Positions 27,145-36,250 of a stretch of 64,000 nt of DNA are shown here, in pieces (positions within the stretch are counted from its first letter, which is position 1; each line of letters opens with the position of its first letter). Location: the NCBI GenBank assembly GCA_024642205.1, contig JAHEBQ010000027.1, positions 1-64,000 of the forward strand, read 5' to 3'. The notes beneath the pieces were generated by a model. That model was not told the origin of the DNA and did no database searches. It saw nothing but the letters and a program-made list of their open reading frames with translations. Both the position numbers and the translations under genes were made by a program. Source of the stretch: Planctomycetaceae bacterium (lineage in GTDB: Bacteria > Planctomycetota > Planctomycetia > Pirellulales > Pirellulaceae).

Positions 27145-29564
27145 GATAGGGCCGTTGGGCTTTCTCCCGATGTGATGATGACGGCGGATTCCGGACACAC
27201 GGTGCGACACGTATCGCAACGAATGCACTTGTCGTCAACAATCTTGTGTTGCTGGTAGGGCGTAAACGGTATCGCGTCGGTCGGACAATGCTGCGCACAC
27301 AAAGTGCAGCCGATACAGTCACGCGAAATTTCATAATGAATCAACTCCTGGCACTTGCCAGCAGGGCATCGACCATGCAAATGCGCTTCGTATTCTTCGC
27401 GGAAATGGCGTAATGTCGACAAGACGGGATTGGGTGCGGTTTTGCCAAGTCCACACAGGCTTCCGGCACTGACCATCCCGGAGAGTTGTTCGAGTTGTTT
27501 CAGGTCCCCGCTTCGTCCTTTGCCGGTGCATATTCGATCCATGATGTCCAGCAGGCGTTTTGTACCCACGCGACAAAACGTGCATTTGCCACACGATTCG
27601 TTTTGGGTAAACCGAAGAAAGAACCGCGCGATGTCGACCATGCAATCGGTATCATCCAGTACGACCATTCCACCGCTGCCCATGATCGCCCCGACGGCAG
27701 CAAGCGACTCGTAGTCGACGGGAGTATCAGCTAATTCCGCCGGTACACATCCACCGGAAGGTCCGCCAATCTGAACGGCTTTGAACCGCCGACCGGGCGC
27801 GACACCGCCACCAATTTCTTCGACGATCTCCCGGACGGTGACCCCCATGGGGACTTCAATCAGTCCTCCTCGGACGACCTTGCCAGCCAGGGCGAAAACT
27901 TTGGTGCCGCGACTGGACTCGGTGCCCAGTTCGGCAAATGCGTCAGCGCCGTTGCGGAAAATCCAGGGCAAAAGCGAATAGGTCTCAACATTGTTGATCA
28001 ACGTCGGCTTTCCCCATAACCCGCTCTCCACTGGATACGGCGGCCGCACTCGAGGGGTTCCTCGTCCACCTTCAATCGAGTGGATCAATGCAGTTTCCTC
28101 GCCACAGACGAATGCACCGGCTCCCTGTTTGATGGAAAGGTCAAGACGAAACTCCGTATCCATCACACGCTCACCGAGCAACCCATGTTTTCGGCAACGC
28201 TCGAGCGCGGTCGACATCTGGCGGACGGCTGCCGGGTACTCGGCACGAATGTACAGAAATCCCTGGTGCGCACCAACGGCACGCGCCGCAATGATCATGC
28301 CTTCAATCACCCGGTACGGAAATGACTCCAGCAGCATCCGATCCATGAAAGCTCCAGGGTCACCTTCATCGCCGTTGCAAATAATGTACTTCACGGGAGA
28401 TTCCTGTTGGCTCATCATCTCCCATTTGCGATAGGTTGGAAAACCAGCGCCGCCACGGCCGCGCAATCCACTGCGACGGACGTCGTCAATGATTGCTGAC
28501 GGTTCTTTCCCAGTAAGACAGGTCCGCAACGCCTGGAAGCCGCCGCTGAGGATATATTCATCAATATCCAGACCATTGAGACGCCCATAATGTTCGGTCG
28601 CGATGTGTTTCTGGCGTCCAAGAAATTTACAGACGCTGCCCTGACGCATGTCAAGTCTATGTTGTTGCAACGGCGAGTCGACTTCGTCCGAATGCCAACG
28701 GTCAATTTGGCGCGACAGCCAATGGCCGACTCGCCGCGCGACCCCGCGCGGACGAAAATGCTGTAACACCAGATCGCGCGCATTTTCGGGTTTGACCCTG
28801 GCGTAAAAGGTGGCGGGACCATTGGCGGGGACAATCTCGACAAGTGGAGTTTGATGGCACATGGTTTGACAACCAACCTGCTTGAGTTTTACATCGGCGC
28901 CGGTCGCTTGGAGCACGTCGGCGAGCGCACCGTAAACTTTGCCACAACCCTGTGCCACACAACACGAATCCAGTCCGATATGTATTTCGTCCCGCTTTCG
29001 ATCGCCGTTCAAATTCCGGCGGGAAGCTCCCTTTTGCTGGTCGCTACCCGATTCCCACGGGAATGCAGGTCTGGATGCCGTTTGAAGAAAATCGCCAAGC
29101 GTCGATGGAATATCCTGAGCCGTGAGGTGCCCATAAGTTTCCTGGTCAATTCGAATCACCGGTGACAACGTGCAACATCCAAAACACGCCGCCCGAACGA
29201 CAGTGAAACGGTTGTCGCTGTCGGTATCGGCACCCGGCTCCAAATTGAGAGCTTGTTCCACTGCATCCTGGATCATCCCGGATCCATTCACATGGCAAGC
29301 GGTCCCGTGACACACACTCAGGAGGTGGCGGCCTTGAGGTCGATGCCGAAAGCCCTCATAAAATGTCGAGACTCCCGTTATTTGCGCCGGAGAAATTTCG
29401 GTCAGCTCGCAAACCCGGCGCAACGCCGCCTCCGGAAGATAACGGTAGTGCTGCTGAATCGCCTGCAGAATCGGTACGACGGAATCGATTTTGCGACCAA
29501 CCTGGTTGACGATATGTTCAACCGGCTCCAAATCCAGTTCGAGCTGTGATATTTCCGTTCCCAT
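27132..29564 (-). CDS. NuoE-NuoF fusion, NADH-binding subunit of a soluble oxidoreductase
   Basis: From the ATG at 29564 the protein has 810 residues. Domains in order: NuoE-like thioredoxin [2Fe-2S] domain (VCHGTACHVNG and AACFGCCTL), a second thioredoxin-like [2Fe-2S] domain (DSCCVAQGCGKVYG; VGCQTMCHQ), the NuoF FMN/NADH domain (GRGGAGFPTYRKWEM, NGDEGDPGAFMDR, GAGAFVCGEETALI), the [4Fe-4S] site (ESCGKCTFCRVG ... CGLGKTAPNP), then two ferredoxin motifs (CIGCTLCAQHCP, CIRCDTCRTVCP). This is the layout of HndA/HndC or HydB-type NAD(P)-linked modules. Only 4 nt separate it from the gene upstream, and it overlaps the next by 13 nt. It probably couples NAD(H) to ferredoxin. Confidence 0.92.
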   Translation of the reverse strand: MGTEISQLELDLEPVEHIVNQVGRKIDSVVPILQAIQQHYRYLPEAALRRVCELTEISPAQITGVSTFYEGFRHRPQGRHLLSVCHGTACHVNGSGMIQDAVEQALNLEPGADTDSDNRFTVVRAACFGCCTLSPVIRIDQETYGHLTAQDIPSTLGDFLQTASRPAFPWESGSDQQKGASRRNLNGDRKRDEIHIGLDSCCVAQGCGKVYGALADVLQATGADVKLKQVGCQTMCHQTPLVEIVPANGPATFYARVKPENARDLVLQHFRPRGVARRVGHWLSRQIDRWHSDEVDSPLQQHRLDMRQGSVCKFLGRQKHIATEHYGRLNGLDIDEYILSGGFQALRTCLTGKEPSAIIDDVRRSGLRGRGGAGFPTYRKWEMMSQQESPVKYIICNGDEGDPGAFMDRMLLESFPYRVIEGMIIAARAVGAHQGFLYIRAEYPAAVRQMSTALERCRKHGLLGERVMDTEFRLDLSIKQGAGAFVCGEETALIHSIEGGRGTPRVRPPYPVESGLWGKPTLINNVETYSLLPWIFRNGADAFAELGTESSRGTKVFALAGKVVRGGLIEVPMGVTVREIVEEIGGGVAPGRRFKAVQIGGPSGGCVPAELADTPVDYESLAAVGAIMGSGGMVVLDDTDCMVDIARFFLRFTQNESCGKCTFCRVGTKRLLDIMDRICTGKGRSGDLKQLEQLSGMVSAGSLCGLGKTAPNPVLSTLRHFREEYEAHLHGRCPAGKCQELIHYEISRDCIGCTLCAQHCPTDAIPFTPYQQHKIVDDKCIRCDTCRTVCPESAVIITSGESPTALSCLS

Positions 29565-29568
29565 ACTT

Positions 29569-31326
29569 CTACCGATTGCCAATACAATACAGGTGCTGTT
29601 TTCCTCGAATGTAAATTCGCCCCGGTTGAAACGCCGGGCATGACAAACACGGCTCGGCAAGGTCATTTTCAGAAACCTGATCGAAGCCGGTTTCGTGAGG
29701 TTTGACCACCCAGCTTCGACCGTTTTCACCAATCAAATAAACGTGATTTCCAACCAGGCTCGGCGAAGCCATCAGCATCACGTCAAGGTCCTGCTCCCAA
29801 AGCGGTTCCTCACTGCCGGTTTGGCGATCGTAACTCGCTAATCCGCCACTGGAAGGAACCAGCAGCAGCAATTCCTCAGTGACCAGTGGACTGCAAATAT
29901 CGGGCAATCCATATTCGGCTTTCCATAAAACGTGGGATTTCGTCACATCGCCCCGACCACCATCTTTGATCGCTGCGACGCAGGCACCGTCGTTGGCGAG
30001 ATAGACCACTCCGTCAACATAAATGGGTGAAGGGCCAACGTCGCCGGACAGGCATTCCGCGCGCCACAACTCACGTCCATCGTCGGCCGCATTGGCGATC
30101 ACCCACGGGTTAGCGGCCGTAATGATCCGGGGCGGATCTTCAAATTCGATGACAACCGGAGTCGCCCACGAAGCGGGGACTTCCCGCTGGACTTCCCAAA
30201 CCGGCTTGCCAGTCGCGCCCTGCAGTGCGAGTAATCGGGATTTGTGATCGTCGCCATTGCCCTGGTCCAACTGCACAATCACCCGGTCGCGATAGGTTGC
30301 TAATGAGGACGCGTGACCATAAGGATTGTCCAGCGGGCCGAATGCCCGGGACCACAACTCGTTGCCGTCAAAATCAAAAGCGACAAGATCCCCACTGGCG
30401 AAGATGGCGTAGACGCGTTGACCATCGGTCGCAGGTGTCGGAGCGGCAAAGCCCGTTGTTTCTTCGACATCAGTCTCGGCTGGAGTTCCATCGCGAACCG
30501 CAACCGACCGTGTCCAAATCAGGTCGCCGCTGTCGGTGTCAAAGCAATACACTTCTCGTTTCAGGGCCGATGCGCCGGTGAGAAAGATTCGCTTTTGCCA
30601 AACAACCGGCGAACTGACCCCGGGTAGATCCACCGGGCTTTTCCAAAGTATCCCTTCGCCGGTTGTGCTACTCCACGTTTGAGGAATGTCGTCAAAGGCC
30701 GCAAACCCGGAACCCAGAGGGCCGCGGAAACGTGGCCAGTTGGCAAAAATCTCAGCTTGAGTCGGAACCAATACAGGTGCCAAGGCGGGTTGCAGGTTAT
30801 CCACGCCAGTATCGGGTTGCTCCGTCGCCGGGATCTCGATCATGCGGCTCAAAGCCGGTTGGCGGGATGAAAAATGATAAACCAATACGACGGCCGTTAG
30901 CGCCAAAACCAATATGACCGCGGCTATTTTCCCGAGTTGATTTTGCCTCGTTTCCCAACCTTGGGGCGTCACCAGGCGCTTCGGATCTGGTGCCTGCCAC
31001 TTCACGTTGTTCGACCAACGGACCAACATCAGCGTCGCAATCACCCCCCCGGTCAGCAGGTAGGCACCCCGTTTGATGAACTGCTGCTGTCGAAAGTAGC
31101 GACTCCGAATGTCAACATCCAGATCCCGAAGCTCCTGCTGCAAGCGTTCATTTCCGGCGTCTGACTCCAGTTCGGCCTTCAACGTAAGAAACCGTAACTC
31201 TTCCAAAGGTAATTTGCGCCAAGGGGCGTCCAGGGCAAAAACCAGGCAACTGCCAACCATCACTGAAAATACCCCCGTCACGATGGCGGTCCAAACGATC
31301 GAACGGTAGCTGGGCGTAAACCTCAC
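29569..31326 (-). CDS. Membrane-anchored PQQ-like beta-propeller protein
   Basis: This 585-residue protein has three hydrophobic helices (~12-32, ~88-102, ~132-150) with a coiled-coil-like linker (ELESDAGNERLQQELRDLD) after the first. An eight-bladed PQQ-like propeller follows from ~200: WPRFRGPLGSGFAAF opening, then strands such as GILWKSPVDLPGVSSPVVW, REVYCFDTDSGDLIWTRS, VVAFDFDGNELW-type and GRELWRAECLSGDVGPSP. Such domains often do not bind PQQ and act as scaffolds or binding proteins outside the membrane. It overlaps the polyferredoxin gene as ATGA and precedes the NuoEF fusion by 4 nt. Its part in the electron chain is unclear. Confidence 0.85.
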   Translation of the reverse strand: MRFTPSYRSIVWTAIVTGVFSVMVGSCLVFALDAPWRKLPLEELRFLTLKAELESDAGNERLQQELRDLDVDIRSRYFRQQQFIKRGAYLLTGGVIATLMLVRWSNNVKWQAPDPKRLVTPQGWETRQNQLGKIAAVILVLALTAVVLVYHFSSRQPALSRMIEIPATEQPDTGVDNLQPALAPVLVPTQAEIFANWPRFRGPLGSGFAAFDDIPQTWSSTTGEGILWKSPVDLPGVSSPVVWQKRIFLTGASALKREVYCFDTDSGDLIWTRSVAVRDGTPAETDVEETTGFAAPTPATDGQRVYAIFASGDLVAFDFDGNELWSRAFGPLDNPYGHASSLATYRDRVIVQLDQGNGDDHKSRLLALQGATGKPVWEVQREVPASWATPVVIEFEDPPRIITAANPWVIANAADDGRELWRAECLSGDVGPSPIYVDGVVYLANDGACVAAIKDGGRGDVTKSHVLWKAEYGLPDICSPLVTEELLLLVPSSGGLASYDRQTGSEEPLWEQDLDVMLMASPSLVGNHVYLIGENGRSWVVKPHETGFDQVSENDLAEPCLSCPAFQPGRIYIRGKQHLYCIGNR

Positions 31327-32633
31327 GGCTGTTCCTCCGTTACCCGTTCTGACACGTCTGAGATAACCCCCAGTCGAACCAGTTCAACAGGGCAGTACCT
31401 GAAGCAACGGCCACAGGCAACGCAACCGGACCGATTTGCGACGTGATCGTCTCGTTGCCGACGCAATGAAAGCTGAACAAGCTTGATCGCAACGACCAGA
31501 CCGACCCAAGCGCCCAGCCAGCATGCCAATGTACGAGAACGACGTTGCAATTTGTCGGCAACCAGGTAGGCCTCACGAGGTTCCCGACCTGCACTGCGAA
31601 ACGCCTCTGTGGCATCGGTTGTTTCCACCGCAAGACCGAATTGCTCCGCCGTCAACTGCTCCGCCAGAAGTACGTCAGGGTTCCAACGCGCCAAAGGCTC
31701 ACCCAGCTGGCTTCCCAGTCCAACTCCCCCGATGACCCAAACGGGAACCAAAGCCAATGCCCAGACGAAGTGCCTCCTCTCGCGTCGACTCTCATCCCTG
31801 GACAACGGAACGGTCGGAGTCTCGATCGCTCCGTAGGGACACGCATCTTCACAAAGCCGACAGTTTATGCACTCGCTTGGCGTGATCCGTGCATGCCATT
31901 TGGAAAATCGTGAAAGAACTCGCAGGACAGCTCCATAAGGACAAAGGTACCTGCAATAAGGCCGACCCACAAAAACGCCAACCAACAACAAACTGCCACC
32001 AAATATCAACATCGGAGCGGTGCCATTCAAACGAAACATGGCGACAAATGGGTCATAACGGCAAATGATAAACGCCGTTCCGGTCGCCGCCAGAATGACC
32101 GCGGCCCCCAGATAGATATAGGGGACCAACCCCAGTGACTGATCCAGCCAGCGCGGAACCCGAACATGGCGCACCGCGACGAGTTCCTGCACGGCTCCCA
32201 GAGGACAGACCGCAGCGCAGAACGTCCGACCAAAAAATAACGTAAATACCAATGGCAGCAAGAAGAAAACAATGACCGTGATCGGCAACACGTAACTTGC
32301 ATCTGCCATGGCCAATGCAACATTCTGCGTGGCGCCAATCGGGCACACACATCCCTCGCGGAAGAAACCGAAATAAGCCAGACAGGCCAGGGTCAGCAGG
32401 AACAGGTGTTTACGTGATCGTGAAACCAGCGCCAAATACGTCGCCAGGCCAAGTGCGATGACCAGGGCGGAAATGTCGACCAGCGCCCAGCCGTTGGAAG
32501 CCGGATCGGCTACCTGGCTGGTTGGAATTGTGTGATCCGAAAAATCCGGAGTTCCAATCAACTGGGCGCACGCGCTTCCGGCCAGGAATGGTCCCAGCAA
32601 TACGAGAGTCAGGACGGGAGCACACGTTCTCAT
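31323..32633 (-). CDS. NapH/NosR-like membrane polyferredoxin
   Basis: This 436-residue protein has a signal-like N-terminus and about six membrane helices. Cysteine motifs mark the NapH-type Fer4_5 core: CVCPIGATQNVAL (~97), CAAVCPLGAVQEL (~138) and CRYLCPYGAVLRVLS (~230). A [4Fe-4S] ferredoxin motif CINCRLCEDACPYGAIE follows, and a C-terminal CVACGRCFRYCPVELVR after two further helices. Such proteins pass electrons between quinol and periplasmic or cytoplasmic Fe-S proteins. It overlaps the Tat ferredoxin gene upstream and the propeller gene downstream by 4 nt each, which argues for a membrane complex. The terminal electron acceptor is not evident. Confidence 0.88.
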   Translation of the reverse strand: MRTCAPVLTLVLLGPFLAGSACAQLIGTPDFSDHTIPTSQVADPASNGWALVDISALVIALGLATYLALVSRSRKHLFLLTLACLAYFGFFREGCVCPIGATQNVALAMADASYVLPITVIVFFLLPLVFTLFFGRTFCAAVCPLGAVQELVAVRHVRVPRWLDQSLGLVPYIYLGAAVILAATGTAFIICRYDPFVAMFRLNGTAPMLIFGGSLLLVGVFVGRPYCRYLCPYGAVLRVLSRFSKWHARITPSECINCRLCEDACPYGAIETPTVPLSRDESRRERRHFVWALALVPVWVIGGVGLGSQLGEPLARWNPDVLLAEQLTAEQFGLAVETTDATEAFRSAGREPREAYLVADKLQRRSRTLACWLGAWVGLVVAIKLVQLSLRRQRDDHVANRSGCVACGRCFRYCPVELVRLGVISDVSERVTEEQP

Positions 32634-33280
32634 GGATCGTATACCTGCGAAAGTAGGTCACGTGCATCCTGATGACTCGGATGTTTTACTTTACGTTTGA
32701 GCAACGCCAGCGCGGGTGATTTCAATCGGTAAGGCCTGTTCGCCGGCAGCCGATCAAATGCCTGTGTCGGACAGGAAACCGCAATTGCGCATTCATTGCA
32801 GTTCAAGCACCGATCGTGACTGACTTGCAGATAAAACGAACCATTCATCAATGCGCAGCCTTTGACGCATTTGCCACATCCCACGCAGGCATCGGCGTCG
32901 ATCGTATATTCAAAAAACTTTTGACCCGCCTTTTCTTCTATGAACGTCCGCCGAATGGCGCCTGTCGGACACATCTGGTTTTCTGCCGCCGTATTGAGCT
33001 CACGATAGTTCGGATCAAAGTAGCCCGTACAGATATCGCAATAGCCACACATGTCAAAAAACTGAACACACTTCACGGCGGATTCATCCAGAACACAATG
33101 CGTCGCACAGTTCTTGCAGGCAATGCATTTGTTGGGGTCAAGTTGCCAAACCGTCTCCTCCGCTTCGCCCTGGCGACCGACGAGAAACCCTCCCGCCGCG
33201 CCAAGGGTCACGAGTCCAGCCACCCTCAGTCCGTCCTGAATAAATTCACGTCGATCGTTTTTGACGGGTTGGTCGTTCAT
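32630..33280 (-). CDS. Tat-exported 4Fe-4S ferredoxin-type protein (NapG/NrfC-like)
   Basis: From the ATG at 33280 this is a 216-residue protein. A Tat signal DRREFIQDGLRVAG precedes a hydrophobic stretch to ~38. At least four [4Fe-4S] motifs follow: CIACKNCATHC, a CGYCDIC stretch with a later CPTGAI, CVGCGKCVKGC and CLNCNECAIAVSCP. The pattern matches polyferredoxins such as NapG and NrfC that face the periplasm. The start overlaps the stop of the 68-residue gene (ATGA), and the stop overlaps the polyferredoxin start (ATGA). A longer frame to 33394 is open but runs into the small gene and lacks support. Confidence 0.88.
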   Translation of the reverse strand: MNDQPVKNDRREFIQDGLRVAGLVTLGAAGGFLVGRQGEAEETVWQLDPNKCIACKNCATHCVLDESAVKCVQFFDMCGYCDICTGYFDPNYRELNTAAENQMCPTGAIRRTFIEEKAGQKFFEYTIDADACVGCGKCVKGCALMNGSFYLQVSHDRCLNCNECAIAVSCPTQAFDRLPANRPYRLKSPALALLKRKVKHPSHQDARDLLSQVYDP

Positions 33281-33483
33281 GGCGTGTCCCTGTTCTGTTG
33301 TGCTTGAGGTCGGCGACAGTGGGCCAGTAACTGGCATTCGTCGCAAGCCTCCAAGGTCCAGCATGCACCGTCTTTGCGCGCGCTGAGGTTCCATGCCAGG
33401 AAGCCACAGCCGCCCAATGTCACGTACCGAACCAGGCTACGGAATAGATCTCGTCGATTCATCGGCCGATGGGTTGAGTTCAT
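33277..33483 (-). CDS. Small Tat-signal cysteine-rich protein (68 residues)
   Basis: This short protein has a twin-arginine motif (MNRRDLFRSLVRYV, ~8-21) and a hydrophobic stretch (~20-30). A four-cysteine tail (CWTLEACDECQLLAHC, ~41-56) could bind a metal or Fe-S cluster. Its TGA forms ATGA with the start of the ferredoxin gene, strong evidence for a real coupled gene. It could be a small Fe-S or metal-binding subunit in the exported complex. No family is recognised. An alternative start at residue 8 (33462) would place the twin arginines near the N-terminus. Confidence 0.75.
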   Translation of the reverse strand: MNSTHRPMNRRDLFRSLVRYVTLGGCGFLAWNLSARKDGACWTLEACDECQLLAHCRRPQAQQNRDTP

Positions 33484-33524
33484 GGTTTTTCACCGAGTAA
33501 CGAAACATACTGGCTGGGAGCTAT

Positions 33525-34592
33525 TCACTCTATTCGCGCAAAAATGCGCACGGTGCCAGATCGCGAATCCAGTGCCAAGACGCGAGCCTGGCTGTCCACT
33601 GCAATATCAAACACTGGCTCATTGATGCCCTGACGCGGGTCACCGACAGACCGCTGGCTGACCCCCAGTTGTTGCGGACCAGCCACGACCGACTCCAGCT
33701 CGCCGGTTTCCGTATAAACCTTGATGCGCGGGATTCCTCTTTCTGAGGTAACGAATCTTCCATCGGAGAATCTCGCGATATGCGAAGGATTACAGCATCC
33801 AAAAAAATCGGCGAGCGACGATCCAGCCCGGCCCCACGAGGTTCCGAAGTCACCCTCAAAGGAAAACGTGGAAACCTGCAGTTTCCCCGGATTCACACAG
33901 GTCAGAAGTCCTTCCGAACCGGCCACGATGTCAAAATACTGACTGGGGATAACGAAACCCGGAACCTGGCGGAGGCCGTCCGTTTTTCCGATCTGCCCAA
34001 GGACTTCTCCGGTTTCGCTGAACCGCCAGACAACGCGATTACCAGCGTCCGCCACAAAGATATTATCGCCTGCGACCGCGATCGATGTCAGGATCATGTT
34101 TTCGTCGGGAAGTGGCCAGGAAGCCAGGACCTGAAGATCGGCTCCGAGGATTCGAATCCCACCGGACGATCCCACAAACAGCCTCCCCGCTTCTGGCGGG
34201 TCGGCGTGCCCGACGACGAGGCATTGAGGATTGCAGTCAAGCGTAACCACTTCCTGGGGTTCTCCATCAGCGCCGAATTGATGGATCGCCCGGTCGCCAG
34301 CGACATAGATCCTGTCCTGCGGACCACTGGCAATCGCTCGCAGCTGCTGCATCGGAACATCAATCAATGCGACCTGCTGATAATCAATCAACTGCGGGTC
34401 AATCTCAACCTGTTCCGTCAAATGGAGTGACAGACGGGTCGTAGGATCACTCGTTTCGCCCGACCAGGGATCGGTGCGCATAACGATGAACATCACCAGC
34501 CCAGCCAGCAAGACAATGAACGCGGCGATCAAGCCCCGGACCGCCAGAACGCGAACTTGTGATACGGGAATTTCGTGTGTTGGGTTTGGCAT
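33525..34592 (-). CDS. Membrane-anchored NHL-type beta-propeller protein
   Basis: From the ATG at 34592 (GGAG 10 nt upstream) the protein has 355 residues; a GTG at 34610 would add six. One N-terminal helix (~20-38) anchors it outside the membrane. The rest is an NHL-like propeller: LRAIASGPQDRIYVAGDRAI, IRILGADLQVLASWPLPDEN, SIAVAGDNIFVADAGNRVVW, then DIAVDSQARVLALDSRSGTV. A cysteine pair occurs in a loop (FFGCCNPSHIARF). It lies between the PQQ-like gene and the cysteine-rich Tat gene, so it likely belongs to the exported part of the operon product. Ligand unknown. Confidence 0.82.
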   Translation of the reverse strand: MPNPTHEIPVSQVRVLAVRGLIAAFIVLLAGLVMFIVMRTDPWSGETSDPTTRLSLHLTEQVEIDPQLIDYQQVALIDVPMQQLRAIASGPQDRIYVAGDRAIHQFGADGEPQEVVTLDCNPQCLVVGHADPPEAGRLFVGSSGGIRILGADLQVLASWPLPDENMILTSIAVAGDNIFVADAGNRVVWRFSETGEVLGQIGKTDGLRQVPGFVIPSQYFDIVAGSEGLLTCVNPGKLQVSTFSFEGDFGTSWGRAGSSLADFFGCCNPSHIARFSDGRFVTSERGIPRIKVYTETGELESVVAGPQQLGVSQRSVGDPRQGINEPVFDIAVDSQARVLALDSRSGTVRIFARIE

Positions 34593-34599
34593 GCTCAAA

Positions 34600-36024
34600 T
34601 CACTCCCCACCGGGCTTTCTCGAGGTCATGTCCAGGCAGACCATCCGCGTCATATCTCGAACAATCAACCGGCCATCGACCATCGCCATGGGACCCCATG
34701 CGTCGTGCCCCTCGGGAAAGACCTCGTGCCGTGCCAGGCGTTGGTAACCCTTTGGTGTCGCTGTCGCAACGGTTAAAACACCATGATCGTCCATTACAAA
34801 AATCAACTCGTCGGCGATCAGGTAGGGTCCGTTACCAAAGTGATCACTTCCGCTATTCCACTGCTCCTTACCATCATCGGTCAGGCAAACGAGCTGACCT
34901 CCGCGTTTGCGAACGCCATAGACATGCTTACCAACCAGGATCGGAGTTTGCTGTTCCGAGTTGAACTCGCTCGGTGCGAGGGTGAATGCCTGTTCGACGG
35001 ACATTTCATTTGCCGTCATTTGAACCTGGAGCATCAGGCTGCCGACCGTCCGACCGTAGCCGCTACAGAGAAAGATTCGTCCCTCAGGCAATACGAGCGG
35101 CGAAGGGCAGGTCGCAAACGTTGTTGGCCAAGCCGTGGTGTCCCATAACAAATCACCGGATGTGGAAATCGCGGCAACTCCTCCACTGTAGCAGCAGACA
35201 TAGCTTCGCTGCCCGCCAAAATCCATTGTCATCACCGACGCGTGAGTCATCGTCCATCCCCGGGGATTGGGACTTTGCCAAAGCACGTCACCGGTTCGAT
35301 AGTCCATCGCCATCAGCAACGCCTTGCCACCGGTGGCAATGATCAGCCGGTCCCCGTCGACCAAGGGGCATTGACCCGCATACCAATTGGGCTCGGTCAC
35401 TCCATGATCACGCACCAGATCAATCAACCAATGGCAGTCGCCCGTTTCGGCGTCCCAACAGGCCAGGTGACAACGTGGTCCCAGTGTGACGACATAATTG
35501 TCGACAATCACAGGAATGGTGCGGGACATGCCATGATTGCGCGCAATCATGACCGGATAACTGTTGCGCCAGATCTCGCGGCCATCGTCGAGCGACAAGC
35601 ATCGGATCGTGTCGGCTTTCGCCCGTTCATCATAGTCGAGAACATAAACACATCCGCCAGCGACCGCAGCGCTGGCATATCCTTCGCCGAGTTCGCGCGA
35701 CCACAGCACCGGTGGCCCCGAGTCGGGCCACGACCGTGCCAGTGCCGGCTGACCTTTGGCGATTGCATCGCGATCAGGGCCGCGAAAACCAGACCATGCC
35801 TGGCGAATCTCTGACGCGCTACCATCTCCCCTGATCGGCTGACCCGCTGACACCACTTCGGTCTTCAAATTCGAGTCGGATGCCACAACTGGTACGGAGT
35901 CTTCACCCGGTAGCCTTAAGGCAGTTTCCTGTTTGATCGGGGTCGTCAGCCACCAGAAAATCAACAAACAGCAAATCCCGGTAGCCGACAACGGTAGAAC
36001 AAATTGGCTTTCAGATGCGGGCAT
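34600..36024 (-). CDS. PQQ-like beta-propeller protein with N-terminal anchor
   Basis: The ATG at 36024 has a strong AGGAG 7 nt upstream and gives 474 residues; the frame stays open to 36192 but without a ribosome site. After a hydrophobic segment (~10-28) the protein is a propeller of the WSGFRGPDRDAIAKG type common in planctomycetes, with blades such as VYVLDYDERAKADTIRCLSL, HLACWDAETGDCHWLIDL, KALLMAMDYRTGDVLWQSPN and GQLVCLTDDGKEQWNSGS. It is the first gene of the run ending at 20961, so its promoter probably lies in 36025-36250. It may be a periplasmic binding or redox scaffold; PQQ binding is not shown. Confidence 0.82.
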   Translation of the reverse strand: MPASESQFVLPLSATGICCLLIFWWLTTPIKQETALRLPGEDSVPVVASDSNLKTEVVSAGQPIRGDGSASEIRQAWSGFRGPDRDAIAKGQPALARSWPDSGPPVLWSRELGEGYASAAVAGGCVYVLDYDERAKADTIRCLSLDDGREIWRNSYPVMIARNHGMSRTIPVIVDNYVVTLGPRCHLACWDAETGDCHWLIDLVRDHGVTEPNWYAGQCPLVDGDRLIIATGGKALLMAMDYRTGDVLWQSPNPRGWTMTHASVMTMDFGGQRSYVCCYSGGVAAISTSGDLLWDTTAWPTTFATCPSPLVLPEGRIFLCSGYGRTVGSLMLQVQMTANEMSVEQAFTLAPSEFNSEQQTPILVGKHVYGVRKRGGQLVCLTDDGKEQWNSGSDHFGNGPYLIADELIFVMDDHGVLTVATATPKGYQRLARHEVFPEGHDAWGPMAMVDGRLIVRDMTRMVCLDMTSRKPGGE

Positions 36025-36250
36025 CACGCTTCTCCTGCATCGGTTCACGCAATATTCGTGCCACGTTGCTGCATGGAATCGTTCCCACTGCAGACGCGCC
36101 AAACGACGCGTGAAATCTTCGTGATGTGCGTAACCGCACGCCTTTCGGCTGGTAGCGCGCGGCTGCTGGTTGTCGGCTGGCTTCGGCCGCACGCTTGAAT
36201 TTAACCGTCGTTCAATTCCATCGATGAATGCAGGACGTTTACCTGTCTCG

